64,000 nt of DNA from Chryseobacterium sp. MYb7 (lineage in GTDB: Bacteria; Bacteroidota; Bacteroidia; Flavobacteriales; Weeksellaceae), in the NCBI RefSeq assembly GCF_002979455.1, contig NZ_PCOU01000021.1, positions 1-64,000 of the forward strand. Reading direction: 5' to 3'. Positions 57,414-64,000 of this stretch are shown piece after piece. The translations under genes and the position numbers were made by a program. The notes under the pieces are model-generated. The model was not told the origin of the DNA. It searched no databases and saw only the letters and a list, made by a program, of their open reading frames with translations. Numbering within the stretch: position 1 is the stretch's first letter; each line of letters begins with the position of its first letter.

Positions 57414-57917
57414 ATGGTAGGAATTATTATGGGCAGTCAGAGTGATCTGCCGATCATGGAACAGGCTGCAAATTTTCTTAAAAGCCTTGATATCCCTTAC
57501 GAATTAACTGTAGTTTCAGCGCACAGAACACCGGAAAGAATGTTCGAATACGCAAAGACAGCTCACGAAAGAGGTTTGAAGGTAATTGTAGCAGGAGCAG
57601 GAGGAGCAGCACATCTTCCGGGAATGGTGGCAAGCTGTACGACACTTCCGGTAATTGGAGTTCCGATTTTGTCCAGTAATTCTATAGACGGATGGGATTC
57701 TGTTTTATCTATTCTTCAGATGCCTGGTGGAATTCCGGTAGCTACTGTAGCTTTGAATGGCGCTTTGAATGCAGGAATTTTAGCTGCAAAAATTTTAGGA
57801 AGCGGTAATGAAGAAATAGCCGCAAAGCTTCAGAAATATCAGGATTCTTTAAAAGATAAAGTACTGGGAACCGTAGATGATATTAAAGCTCAGCATCCTA
57901 ATCACTTTGACAAATAG
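57414..57917 (+). CDS. purE: 5-(carboxyamino)imidazole ribonucleotide mutase
   Basis: The 167-residue protein has GSQSDLPIM (8-16), VVSAHRTPERM near 40-50, AGAGGAAHLPGMVA (about 67-80) and GIPVATVA: the class I PurE core. It converts N5-CAIR to CAIR after PurK. A TTG start at 57408 would add two residues, but the ATG is preferred because the family starts MVGIIMGSQSD. Confidence 0.95.
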   Translation: MVGIIMGSQSDLPIMEQAANFLKSLDIPYELTVVSAHRTPERMFEYAKTAHERGLKVIVAGAGGAAHLPGMVASCTTLPVIGVPILSSNSIDGWDSVLSILQMPGGIPVATVALNGALNAGILAAKILGSGNEEIAAKLQKYQDSLKDKVLGTVDDIKAQHPNHFDK

Positions 57918-57939
57918 TTGATCATTAAACTCAAAATAA

Positions 57940-57964
57940 AAGCCTCACTTTTTCAGCGAGGCTT
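57940..57964. terminator. Terminator between convergent purE and DUF285 genes
   Basis: AAGCCTC/GAGGCTT pair with an inner ACT/AGC mismatch region. CTTTGTT follows on the plus strand. Confidence 0.7.
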
Positions 57965-57971
57965 CTTTGTT

Positions 57972-59528
57972 CTATTTCTTAATGAATTTTGAAGAGAGGG
58001 TAGTATCTTTCAGAATGAACTGCAAAATGTAATTTCCTTTTGGCAGAGAGCTTACATTGATCATATCTCTGTTAGGATTTCCTTCCTTTACCAGTCTTCC
58101 ACTTGTATCATAAATTTTATAACTTTTAATATCCGATAATCCTTCAATGTGAATATCATCTACTGCAGGATTTGGATAAAGTGAAAGTTTTTTATTTAGT
58201 TTCAAATCTGATGAAGACAGTAAACAGCTTCCAACGGTATCACCTGTTAATGACCAACCTTTATTGATGAGAATATCTCTTTTATCTGAAACATTGGAAG
58301 CATATTTTAAACCTGTTAAAGAACCTAATGAAACGTTGTTGGCTGTGTTGGGATTGTCTGCCCATCCCAGAAGTGTTTTGCTGTAATTTTCACAATTAAT
58401 ACCTGACATCGTAAGAGCACCGCCGCCATCAATAACAGAAGCCAGGTTCCAGTTTCCTAGCGACTGATTAAAACTTGAAGCAATATTCAGGATCTGATCT
58501 ATTTTCGTTACTTTAGTCATATCCCAGCTTTCTAAAGATTGATTGAAGGACGTACAGCCATGAAATACATGAGCCATATTCGTAACTTTAGATGTATTCC
58601 AGTTGAGCGGTTGATTGAAGACAGGAATCATATGAAACATAAAATGCATGTCCTCAAGATTCGAAGTATCCCAGCTATCCAAACGTTGATTGAAGCTTAA
58701 ACACTGGCCGAACATCCAGCTCATATCCGTTACATTTGACACATCCCAGCTATTGAGAGTCTTGTTAAAATGGGTTCTGTTTCCAAACATATAGCTTAGA
58801 TTCGTAGCGGAAGACATGTTCCAGCTGTCAAGATAAGGAGAGTTGAATTGCTCTGTCAGTGTAGATGGGGTAATATCAAATAAGAGCGAAAACATAAAAC
58901 TGAAATTCTTGATTTTCGAAGTATCCCAGTTTTGCATTGAACTGGCACCTGTAAAGCTGGTTGTACCGTAAAACATGAAAGAAGCATCCTCTACATTATT
59001 GAGTTTTGGTGTATCTGTTGCGGTAAGCTCCATAAGTTTGCATAAACTGAAAGCACTGTTCATTGTAGTCCATGAAATATTGCCCCATTGCTCTATTTCT
59101 AATAATTTATCTGCACTTCCGTTCACCTGCCAGATAGGGATAAGTTGTTCAGGAGCAGTATATAGCTGAACAGTTCCGAATTTTATTTGACTGAAAGCTC
59201 CGCTGCCATTACTTACTTTTACTCTATATTTAGCATCAGTTCCATCCGAGAGTGATGGGCCAAAATCAATAAGAACCTGCTTTGTAGAAGTGACGTTTAT
59301 AAGGGAGCCATTGTGTTGTGGATAGCCTATTTCCTCCCAATAAATGTTATAATTATCACCAATTCCGGGAAACCATATTTGCTGAGGATTTGCCTGATAA
59401 GGTGCATCTACAGTTACTGTGGGTATTATCGTAGATGCAGGTTTCCAGATCGTAATAAACTCATCCTGAGCGTTCACAATGATAACCAACAGAAGAAAAA
59501 TAAGTGATTGTATCTTTTTTAAAATCAT
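57972..59528 (-). CDS. BspA/DUF285-repeat surface protein with T9SS tail, paralogue 1
   Basis: The 518-residue protein has a signal peptide (MILKKIQSLIFLLLVIIVNA), a repeat domain (about 130-380) of DUF285/BspA units such as WDVSNVTDMSWMFGQCLSFN with a period of about 25 residues, and a C-terminal type A T9SS sorting domain (LYPNPAVDDIHIEGLSDIKS to the end FIKK). It should be exported to the surface by the type IX system. A paralogue lies 17 nt upstream. Such proteins may mediate adhesion. Confidence 0.9.
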   Translation of the reverse strand: MILKKIQSLIFLLLVIIVNAQDEFITIWKPASTIIPTVTVDAPYQANPQQIWFPGIGDNYNIYWEEIGYPQHNGSLINVTSTKQVLIDFGPSLSDGTDAKYRVKVSNGSGAFSQIKFGTVQLYTAPEQLIPIWQVNGSADKLLEIEQWGNISWTTMNSAFSLCKLMELTATDTPKLNNVEDASFMFYGTTSFTGASSMQNWDTSKIKNFSFMFSLLFDITPSTLTEQFNSPYLDSWNMSSATNLSYMFGNRTHFNKTLNSWDVSNVTDMSWMFGQCLSFNQRLDSWDTSNLEDMHFMFHMIPVFNQPLNWNTSKVTNMAHVFHGCTSFNQSLESWDMTKVTKIDQILNIASSFNQSLGNWNLASVIDGGGALTMSGINCENYSKTLLGWADNPNTANNVSLGSLTGLKYASNVSDKRDILINKGWSLTGDTVGSCLLSSSDLKLNKKLSLYPNPAVDDIHIEGLSDIKSYKIYDTSGRLVKEGNPNRDMINVSSLPKGNYILQFILKDTTLSSKFIKK

Positions 59529-59545
59529 GATTATAATTATTAAAG

Positions 59546-60868
59546 CTATTTTTTGATTAATGGCAATGAATGGATTTTATCCTTTGTCAAAATCTGCAGA
59601 ATATAATTGCCGGCAGATAAAAGTCTGACATTAATTTTTTCATCTTCAAGGTTGTCTTTGGCAGCAATTCTTCCGCTCATATCGGTTATAATATAACTGA
59701 CAGCATTCGGAATGTTTTTAAGATAAATATGATCTGTTACCGGATTGGGATAAATGGTGGGTTTGTTGTTTATCTTCGTTTCAGAAGTTGAAAGGGTCTG
59801 GTTGCAGAGTCCATTGTAAACATCGCCTGATATCGTCCATCCTTTATTATTGATTAAATAATTTCTTGCGGCTACAGCATCAGCATGAGAGTAGATTAAT
59901 GGGGAAGCATTTGATAAATCAATATTATTGGGTGTTGATGAACTCTGGCTCCAACCAAAAAGAGTTTTATCATAATTCAGGCAGCTCATAGCAGAATTGA
60001 GAAATAGATCGGTTGCTGTTGTTAATGAGCTTAAATTCCATCTTCCAATATTTTGGTTAAAAGCTGTGCCATGGAACATTTCGTTCATATTAGTCACATT
60101 TCCTGTATTCCAGTTTTGCAGATCCTGGTTGAAATTTCCTGAATCATGAAACATATGCTCCATAGTGGTTACCTTAGCCGTGTTCCATTTACCCAAAGGT
60201 TGGTTGAATCCTGTATAGTCAAACATATAAGACATATCTGTAACATTCGAAGTATCCCAGCTTCCCAATGGTTGGTTGAACAGATTATCATCACCAAACA
60301 TATAATGCATATCTGTAATGGTGGAGGTATTCCATGTATTGAAAGAAGGATTGCCAATAAGTGAAATGCATAAATAAAACATCTGGCGCATGCTGGTAGC
60401 CATGCTGAGATCAGGTGCATCTGTGGCTGTAACATCCATATTATCACAGTATACAAAAGCATTGTCAAAGCTCTTCCATTTTATATTTCCCCATTGGGTA
60501 ATCTGAGTGATTTTTGATCGGTCTGAAGCATTGTAAACCGGGATGGACGAGCCATTATAAAATCTGACCTGATCAAAACTTCCGTTTCCATCGCTGATTT
60601 TAATTTTATAGCTGGCCTGGGCAGGGGATGGATTTAGTGGTGTTCCCAAATTGATAATAAATTCCGTGGTTGAGGTTACATTATGCATTGTTCCGGTATG
60701 TTGAGGATATCCTATCTCTTCCCAGGATACCTGGAAGTTAGTTCCCCGGCCGGGAAATTTAATAAGTTGTGCATTCTGAGTTTTCCAAATGGTGATGAAC
60801 TCATTTTGTGCTTTTGTTATGACTATCAGTAAAAGGAAAATGAGTACCGGGATTTTTTTTAAAATCAT
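59546..60868 (-). CDS. BspA/DUF285-repeat surface protein with T9SS tail, paralogue 2
   Basis: The 440-residue paralogue shares the signal peptide type (MILKKIPVLIFLLLIVITKA), an early ISWEEIGYPQHTG-like block, DUF285 repeats (NTSTITDMHYMFGDDNLFNQ and others, about 155-300) and the T9SS tail with IYPNPVTDHIYLKNIPNAVS. It has fewer repeats than paralogue 1, so unit gain or loss has occurred since duplication. It is the upstream gene of the pair. A near-match -7 (TATTTTTA) lies about 32 nt upstream. Confidence 0.9.
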   Translation of the reverse strand: MILKKIPVLIFLLLIVITKAQNEFITIWKTQNAQLIKFPGRGTNFQVSWEEIGYPQHTGTMHNVTSTTEFIINLGTPLNPSPAQASYKIKISDGNGSFDQVRFYNGSSIPVYNASDRSKITQITQWGNIKWKSFDNAFVYCDNMDVTATDAPDLSMATSMRQMFYLCISLIGNPSFNTWNTSTITDMHYMFGDDNLFNQPLGSWDTSNVTDMSYMFDYTGFNQPLGKWNTAKVTTMEHMFHDSGNFNQDLQNWNTGNVTNMNEMFHGTAFNQNIGRWNLSSLTTATDLFLNSAMSCLNYDKTLFGWSQSSSTPNNIDLSNASPLIYSHADAVAARNYLINNKGWTISGDVYNGLCNQTLSTSETKINNKPTIYPNPVTDHIYLKNIPNAVSYIITDMSGRIAAKDNLEDEKINVRLLSAGNYILQILTKDKIHSLPLIKK

Positions 60869-61026
60869 GTTTATGGTTTATGGTATTAGTTTTTTAAGGT
60901 AAAAATAGAGATGGGTAAATATTTTTAATTATATCTCTATTTTTTGATATAAATATAATGAAATTTTAAAATATTAATAATATTATTCGTTATTATTTTA
61001 AATATTGTGTATTATGGTAAATAAAA

Positions 61027-61047
61027 AACTCTCCAAAATGGAGAGTT
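61027..61047 (-). terminator. Intrinsic terminator after the YiaA/YiaB gene
   Basis: AACTCTCCA/TGGAGAGTT around a 3-nt loop, followed on the minus strand by TTTTTT. The same CTCTCCA hairpin recurs at 61721-61741. Confidence 0.8.
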
Positions 61048-61052
61048 CTACT

Positions 61053-61445
61053 TTATTCCTGAATCATATTGTCCCGGGTATTTTTCTGGACTGTAATGGC
61101 TCCGAAGAGAGCGAGCAAAAATGCAAAGGCATAAAAACCTTTTTCACTTGGAAGGATGGTGGCATTCCAAAGCCCGATGGCCAGTAATACAATAGATGAT
61201 AATGTTGCAAACCAGCAGATCCCATAATAAATATCTGTTACCTGAATATTTTCTAACCTGTCTCGTACTGCTTTCTGTAGAGAGACAACGGCAAATAAGC
61301 CATAAAGAAGAATAGTGAAATAATATCCTTTTTCATTCAGCAGCATTTCGGCTCTTGCAAGACCCACAATGAAGCCGATCATTCCTGCTCCCAATGCTAC
61401 CCATGATGCAGCGACGAATGCATTCGATACTCTTTGTTTTTTCAT
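61053..61445 (-). CDS. YiaA/YiaB family inner membrane protein
   Basis: The 130-residue protein has four membrane helices in two related halves: SWVALGAGMIGFIVGLARAE with LLNEKGYYF, and WFATLSSIVLLAIGLWNATI with LPSEKGFYAFAF. The repeated 'xSEKGxYxxxxLxxLFxxxxxQK' pattern identifies the YiaAB family. Function unknown. Confidence 0.88.
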   Translation of the reverse strand: MKKQRVSNAFVAASWVALGAGMIGFIVGLARAEMLLNEKGYYFTILLYGLFAVVSLQKAVRDRLENIQVTDIYYGICWFATLSSIVLLAIGLWNATILPSEKGFYAFAFLLALFGAITVQKNTRDNMIQE

Positions 61446-61628
61446 AGATTAATGTTTTATTTAAGAGGGCTAAGATATTCATTTTTTATAAACAGAGCCC
61501 TAACAGAGGGAAAATATGGGGAAAATACTGAATAGAAGGATGAAGTAAGTTTATGTTTCGGCTAAAGCCGATAGATGTATTTTTATTTATAATTCATCAC
61601 TCATAATTTATAATTCATAATTTTCCCC

Positions 61629-61713
61629 CTAGCCCCGATAGCAGCGGTTACCCCGGAACATAGGTATGGGATAGCCTGGCGTGAGGAGTATGAGCGGATA
61701 GCGGGAACCAGCT
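61629..61713. ncRNA. flavo-1-like structured element / extragenic repeat, copy 2
   Basis: TAGCCCCGATAGCAGCGGTT at the left and GAGCGGATAGCGGGAACCAG at the right, matching 26705-26780 apart from a variable middle. Ends and middle can pair (CCCG with CGGG, and so on). The Rfam flavo-1 identity is from memory. Confidence 0.5.
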
Positions 61714-61720
61714 CATAAAA

Positions 61721-61741
61721 AAAACTCTCCAAGATGGAGAG
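61721..61741 (-). terminator. Intrinsic terminator after the 61749-62546 gene
   Basis: CTCTCCA/TGGAGAG with an AGA loop, then TTTTTTTT on the minus strand. Confidence 0.8.
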
Positions 61742-61748
61742 CTTTGTA

Positions 61749-62546
61749 TTATTGAGTAATATATTCGTAATTATACTGAGCGGAAAGGCTGCCATTGGCT
61801 TCTTTTGAAATCACCTGAGTAGGATAACCAGCGCTGTTGTATTGTATCGTGGAAGTTCTCGTTTGATTTTGTATCCAGACTCCATTACTTTTATAGCTGA
61901 TCTTTTCGGTCAGATAATTGTTTTTGCTTACAACATAGGCTCCTCCCATCACAATTTTGAGATATTTGTTGGTGTTTGTGTAAGGATTCAGTTTGTCATC
62001 ATAAGAGAAAACAATTTTAGAGTTAAAACTGGATCCTCCGCTCTCTGAAGTTTCTGATGAGATATTATTTTCATTATAAGTATAAGTGGTAACAATTGGA
62101 TGGGAACAGTCTGGGGACTGGCAAAGCGTGGAAGAGATCACCTGTCCGTTGGTATTATAATTATACGTAATCGTTCTGTTGTAATCCGGGTTAGAGTAGA
62201 TTGCTTTAACGTTTACGAGCTGATCTCCATTGTAATTAAAAACAGAATAATATTCCAGTTCCTGATTGTTATTGTAATAATTTATTTTTACAGGTCTTCC
62301 GTTACTATATTCAAACGTTGAACTACTTGATGATGACAACGTTTTTATAAGTTCACCCTGGTTATTGTATTGTAGAGTTTCTATACTTGTGTCTGGCTGA
62401 GCCGGGTTGTCGTAGTAAACTATAGTAATTTTACTTAATAAGGTCTTTGGTTCTGAAGGAGTATTAGTCCCATTATCATCATTACTGCTGCAGCTGTTAA
62501 AGAATACCACAGCGCTCATGAGTCCCAGAAATATGATTTTTTTCAT
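61749..62546 (-). CDS. Lipoprotein with YD-repeat-like beta strands
   Basis: The 265-residue protein begins MKKIIFLGLMSAVVFFNSCS, with the lipobox cysteine at about 19. The body contains repeated short strands of the type ETLQYNNQGELIKTLSS, FEYSNGRPVKINYYNN, ITYNYNTNGQVISSTL and YTYNENNISSE, each resembling an RHS/YD-type unit (DUF4595-like). It should be an outer-membrane or surface lipoprotein. Function unknown. A -7 box (62571-62564) lies 17 nt upstream. Confidence 0.78.
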   Translation of the reverse strand: MKKIIFLGLMSAVVFFNSCSSNDDNGTNTPSEPKTLLSKITIVYYDNPAQPDTSIETLQYNNQGELIKTLSSSSSSTFEYSNGRPVKINYYNNNQELEYYSVFNYNGDQLVNVKAIYSNPDYNRTITYNYNTNGQVISSTLCQSPDCSHPIVTTYTYNENNISSETSESGGSSFNSKIVFSYDDKLNPYTNTNKYLKIVMGGAYVVSKNNYLTEKISYKSNGVWIQNQTRTSTIQYNSAGYPTQVISKEANGSLSAQYNYEYITQ

Positions 62547-62563
62547 GTTAATTTTTTAGTCGG

Positions 62564-62571
62564 CAAAAATA
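62564..62571 (-). promoter_or_regulatory. -7 box of the YD-repeat lipoprotein gene
   Basis: TATTTTTG on the minus strand, an exact TAnnTTTG match, 17 nt before the ATG. Confidence 0.45.
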
Positions 62572-62601
62572 CGGAATGTGCTATGCCTTTACATAAAAAA
62601 A

Positions 62602-62626
62602 TCCCACTATCTTAGAAATAGTGGGA
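62602..62626 (-). terminator. Intrinsic terminator after ahcY
   Basis: TCCCACTAT/ATAGTGGGA with a 7-nt loop, followed on the minus strand by TTTTTTT. Confidence 0.85.
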
Positions 62627-62649
62627 CAATATCATATTTTATTGATCTT

Positions 62650-63963
62650 CTAGTATCTGTAGTATTCAGGCTTGAATGGCCCTTTTACGTCTACTCCGAT
62701 ATACTCAGCCTGCTCAGGAGAAAGCGTTTCAAGTTCAACGCTTAATTTCTTAAGGTGTAAAGCTGCTACTTTCTCATCTAAGTGCTTAGGAAGCATGTAT
62801 ACTTCGTTTCCATAAGCAGCAGAATTGTTCCATAATTCGATCTGAGCCAAAGTCTGGTTAGAGAAAGAGTTAGACATTACAAAACTTGGGTGGCCTGTAG
62901 CACATCCTAAGTTTACTAGTCTACCTTCTGCAAGGATGATTACTTCTTTTCCTTCGATGGTATAGATATCAACCTGAGGCTTCACTTCAGATTTCGTCTG
63001 ACCGTAGTTTTTGTTTAACCAAGCCATATCGATTTCATTATCGAAGTGACCGATGTTACAAACAATAGCTTTGTCTTTCATTTTAAGGAAGTGCTCTCCT
63101 CTTACGATATTGAAGTTACCTGTTGTAGTGATGATGATATCAGCATTATCTACCACAGTATCTAATCTTTTTACTTCATAACCGTCCATTGCAGCCTGAA
63201 GTGCACAGATTGGGTCAATTTCCGTAACAGTAACAATAGAACCAGCTCCTCTGAATGAAGCAGCAGTACCTTTACCTACGTCTCCGTATCCGCAAACTAC
63301 CACTCTTTTTCCAGCTAACATTACGTCTGTAGCTCTTCTTACTGCGTCTACAGCAGATTCTTTACATCCGTATTTGTTGTCGAACTTAGACTTAGTAACT
63401 GAATCATTTACGTTGATTGCAGGCATTACTAAAGTTCCATTCTTCATTCTTTCGTATAGTCTGTGTACCCCTGTAGTAGTTTCTTCAGAAAGACCTTTGA
63501 TATCTTTTGTGAATTCAGGGTATTTGTCAAAAACCATGTTGGTCAAATCTCCACCATCATCCAAGATCATGTTTAATGGTTTTCTGTCTTCACCAAAGAA
63601 TAAAGTCTGCTCAATACACCAGTCAAATTCTTCTTCATTTAAACCTTTCCAAGCATAAACCGGAATTCCCGCAGCAGCAATAGCAGCAGCAGCGTGGTCT
63701 TGTGTAGAGAAAATATTACAAGATGACCAGGTAACTTCAGCTCCTAAAGCTACCAATGTCTCGATAAGCACAGCCGTTTGGATGGTCATGTGGAGACATC
63801 CAGCGATTCTTGCTCCTTTCAGTGGCTGAGATGGTCCGTACTCTTCACGGATAGACATCAAACCAGGCATTTCTGCTTCTGCAAGAGTAATTTCTTTTCT
63901 ACCCCATTCTGCAAGGGAGATATCCTTAACCTTATAAGGAACGTATTGTGTTGTAGTACTCAT
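62650..63963 (-). CDS. ahcY: Adenosylhomocysteinase
   Basis: A 437-residue NAD-dependent hydrolase that splits S-adenosylhomocysteine to adenosine and homocysteine. Visible signatures are [16 protein letters not shown] (about 55-70), [16 protein letters not shown] near 80-95, the NAD loop [11 protein letters not shown] (about 224-234), the substrate segment [12 protein letters not shown] near 302-313 and the conserved end [12 protein letters not shown] short pre-ATG region is in the window, and no SAH riboswitch-like fold is obvious in it. Confidence 0.97.
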   Translation of the reverse strand: MSTTTQYVPYKVKDISLAEWGRKEITLAEAEMPGLMSIREEYGPSQPLKGARIAGCLHMTIQTAVLIETLVALGAEVTWSSCNIFSTQDHAAAAIAAAGIPVYAWKGLNEEEFDWCIEQTLFFGEDRKPLNMILDDGGDLTNMVFDKYPEFTKDIKGLSEETTTGVHRLYERMKNGTLVMPAINVNDSVTKSKFDNKYGCKESAVDAVRRATDVMLAGKRVVVCGYGDVGKGTAASFRGAGSIVTVTEIDPICALQAAMDGYEVKRLDTVVDNADIIITTTGNFNIVRGEHFLKMKDKAIVCNIGHFDNEIDMAWLNKNYGQTKSEVKPQVDIYTIEGKEVIILAEGRLVNLGCATGHPSFVMSNSFSNQTLAQIELWNNSAAYGNEVYMLPKHLDEKVAALHLKKLSVELETLSPEQAEYIGVDVKGPFKPEYYRY

Positions 63964-64000
63964 ATGTAATGAATAGTTTTTAAATTCAATTGATAACGAA

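Larger units (their letters stand above)
61446..61748. other. Intergenic region with repeats
   Basis: This 303-nt gap holds a lone TTTCGGCTAAAGCCGA palindrome (about 61556-61571), an AATTCAT/ATAATTTATAATTC run (61588-61622), the second flavo-1-like element (61629-61713) and a terminator. No gene is visible. Confidence 0.6.

Noticed and set aside
63964..64000. SAH riboswitch before ahcY
   Set aside because: Only 37 nt are visible and they show no pairing or conserved block of that riboswitch class.

Overview
The window looks like chromosomal DNA from a Chryseobacterium-like member of the Flavobacteriia (Bacteroidota). The evidence is AT-rich coding DNA, TAnnTTTG-type -7 boxes, a full MoxR/Bat operon, YfhO, DUF4834 and DUF6263 genes, T9SS C-terminal sorting domains, a mevalonate-pathway gene, a YpdA-type reductase and typical flavobacterial intergenic repeats. 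Species calls are inference. I saw no rRNA, tRNA, CRISPR array or prophage.

Layout. 1-390: the left end of an apparent IS1-like element that truncates a gene. 0.5-12.3 kb: glnS, an MFS transporter, a YpdA-like reductase, lipoproteins, and a leftward group (DinB, rlmB, a decayed serine-hydrolase remnant, DUF6263, DUF4834, YfhO, a glycosyltransferase). 12.5-20.4 kb: the moxR-DUF58-batABCD operon, then marC. 21.3-21.8 kb: two tandem dispersed repeats. 21.8-26.4 kb: menaquinone genes (isochorismate synthase, DHNA-CoA thioesterase), an acyltransferase, a very small stand-alone transcription unit encoding a 20-residue amphipathic peptide, and an autoregulated padR-pspC pair. 26.7-37.2 kb: a flavo-1-like element, an HD hydrolase, an orphan cobalamin riboswitch, mutS2, ung, and two decayed genes. 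37.2-40.3 kb: mscS, pdxJ, a hydrolase.

40.3-43.0 kb holds the most interesting system, a compact graspetide (microviridin-type omega-ester peptide) cluster. Two precursors carry PFFAxFLE leaders, a GG site and TxKYPSDGD cores. A terminator hairpin follows them, then two overlapping ATP-grasp macrocyclase genes. No exporter, protease or acetyltransferase gene is adjacent.

43.1-64 kb: an epimerase, acyl-CoA ligase and diphosphomevalonate decarboxylase operon; an endonuclease/phosphatase; a TauE/SafE-DUF1634 pair; purK and (5 kb away) purE; a Kef-type antiporter; tandem DUF285 surface proteins with T9SS tails; a second flavo-1-like element; and ahcY.

A recurring feature is promoters whose -7 box ends only 4-6 nt before the start codon (ypdA-like, batC, mutS2, a GNAT gene, ung, mscS, a DUF1543 gene), which implies leaderless mRNAs. 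Small intergenic repeats (CTTTAGCC palindromes, heptameric CTTCYAR runs, octameric ATTATGAA runs) decorate many gene junctions, and some serve as terminators.
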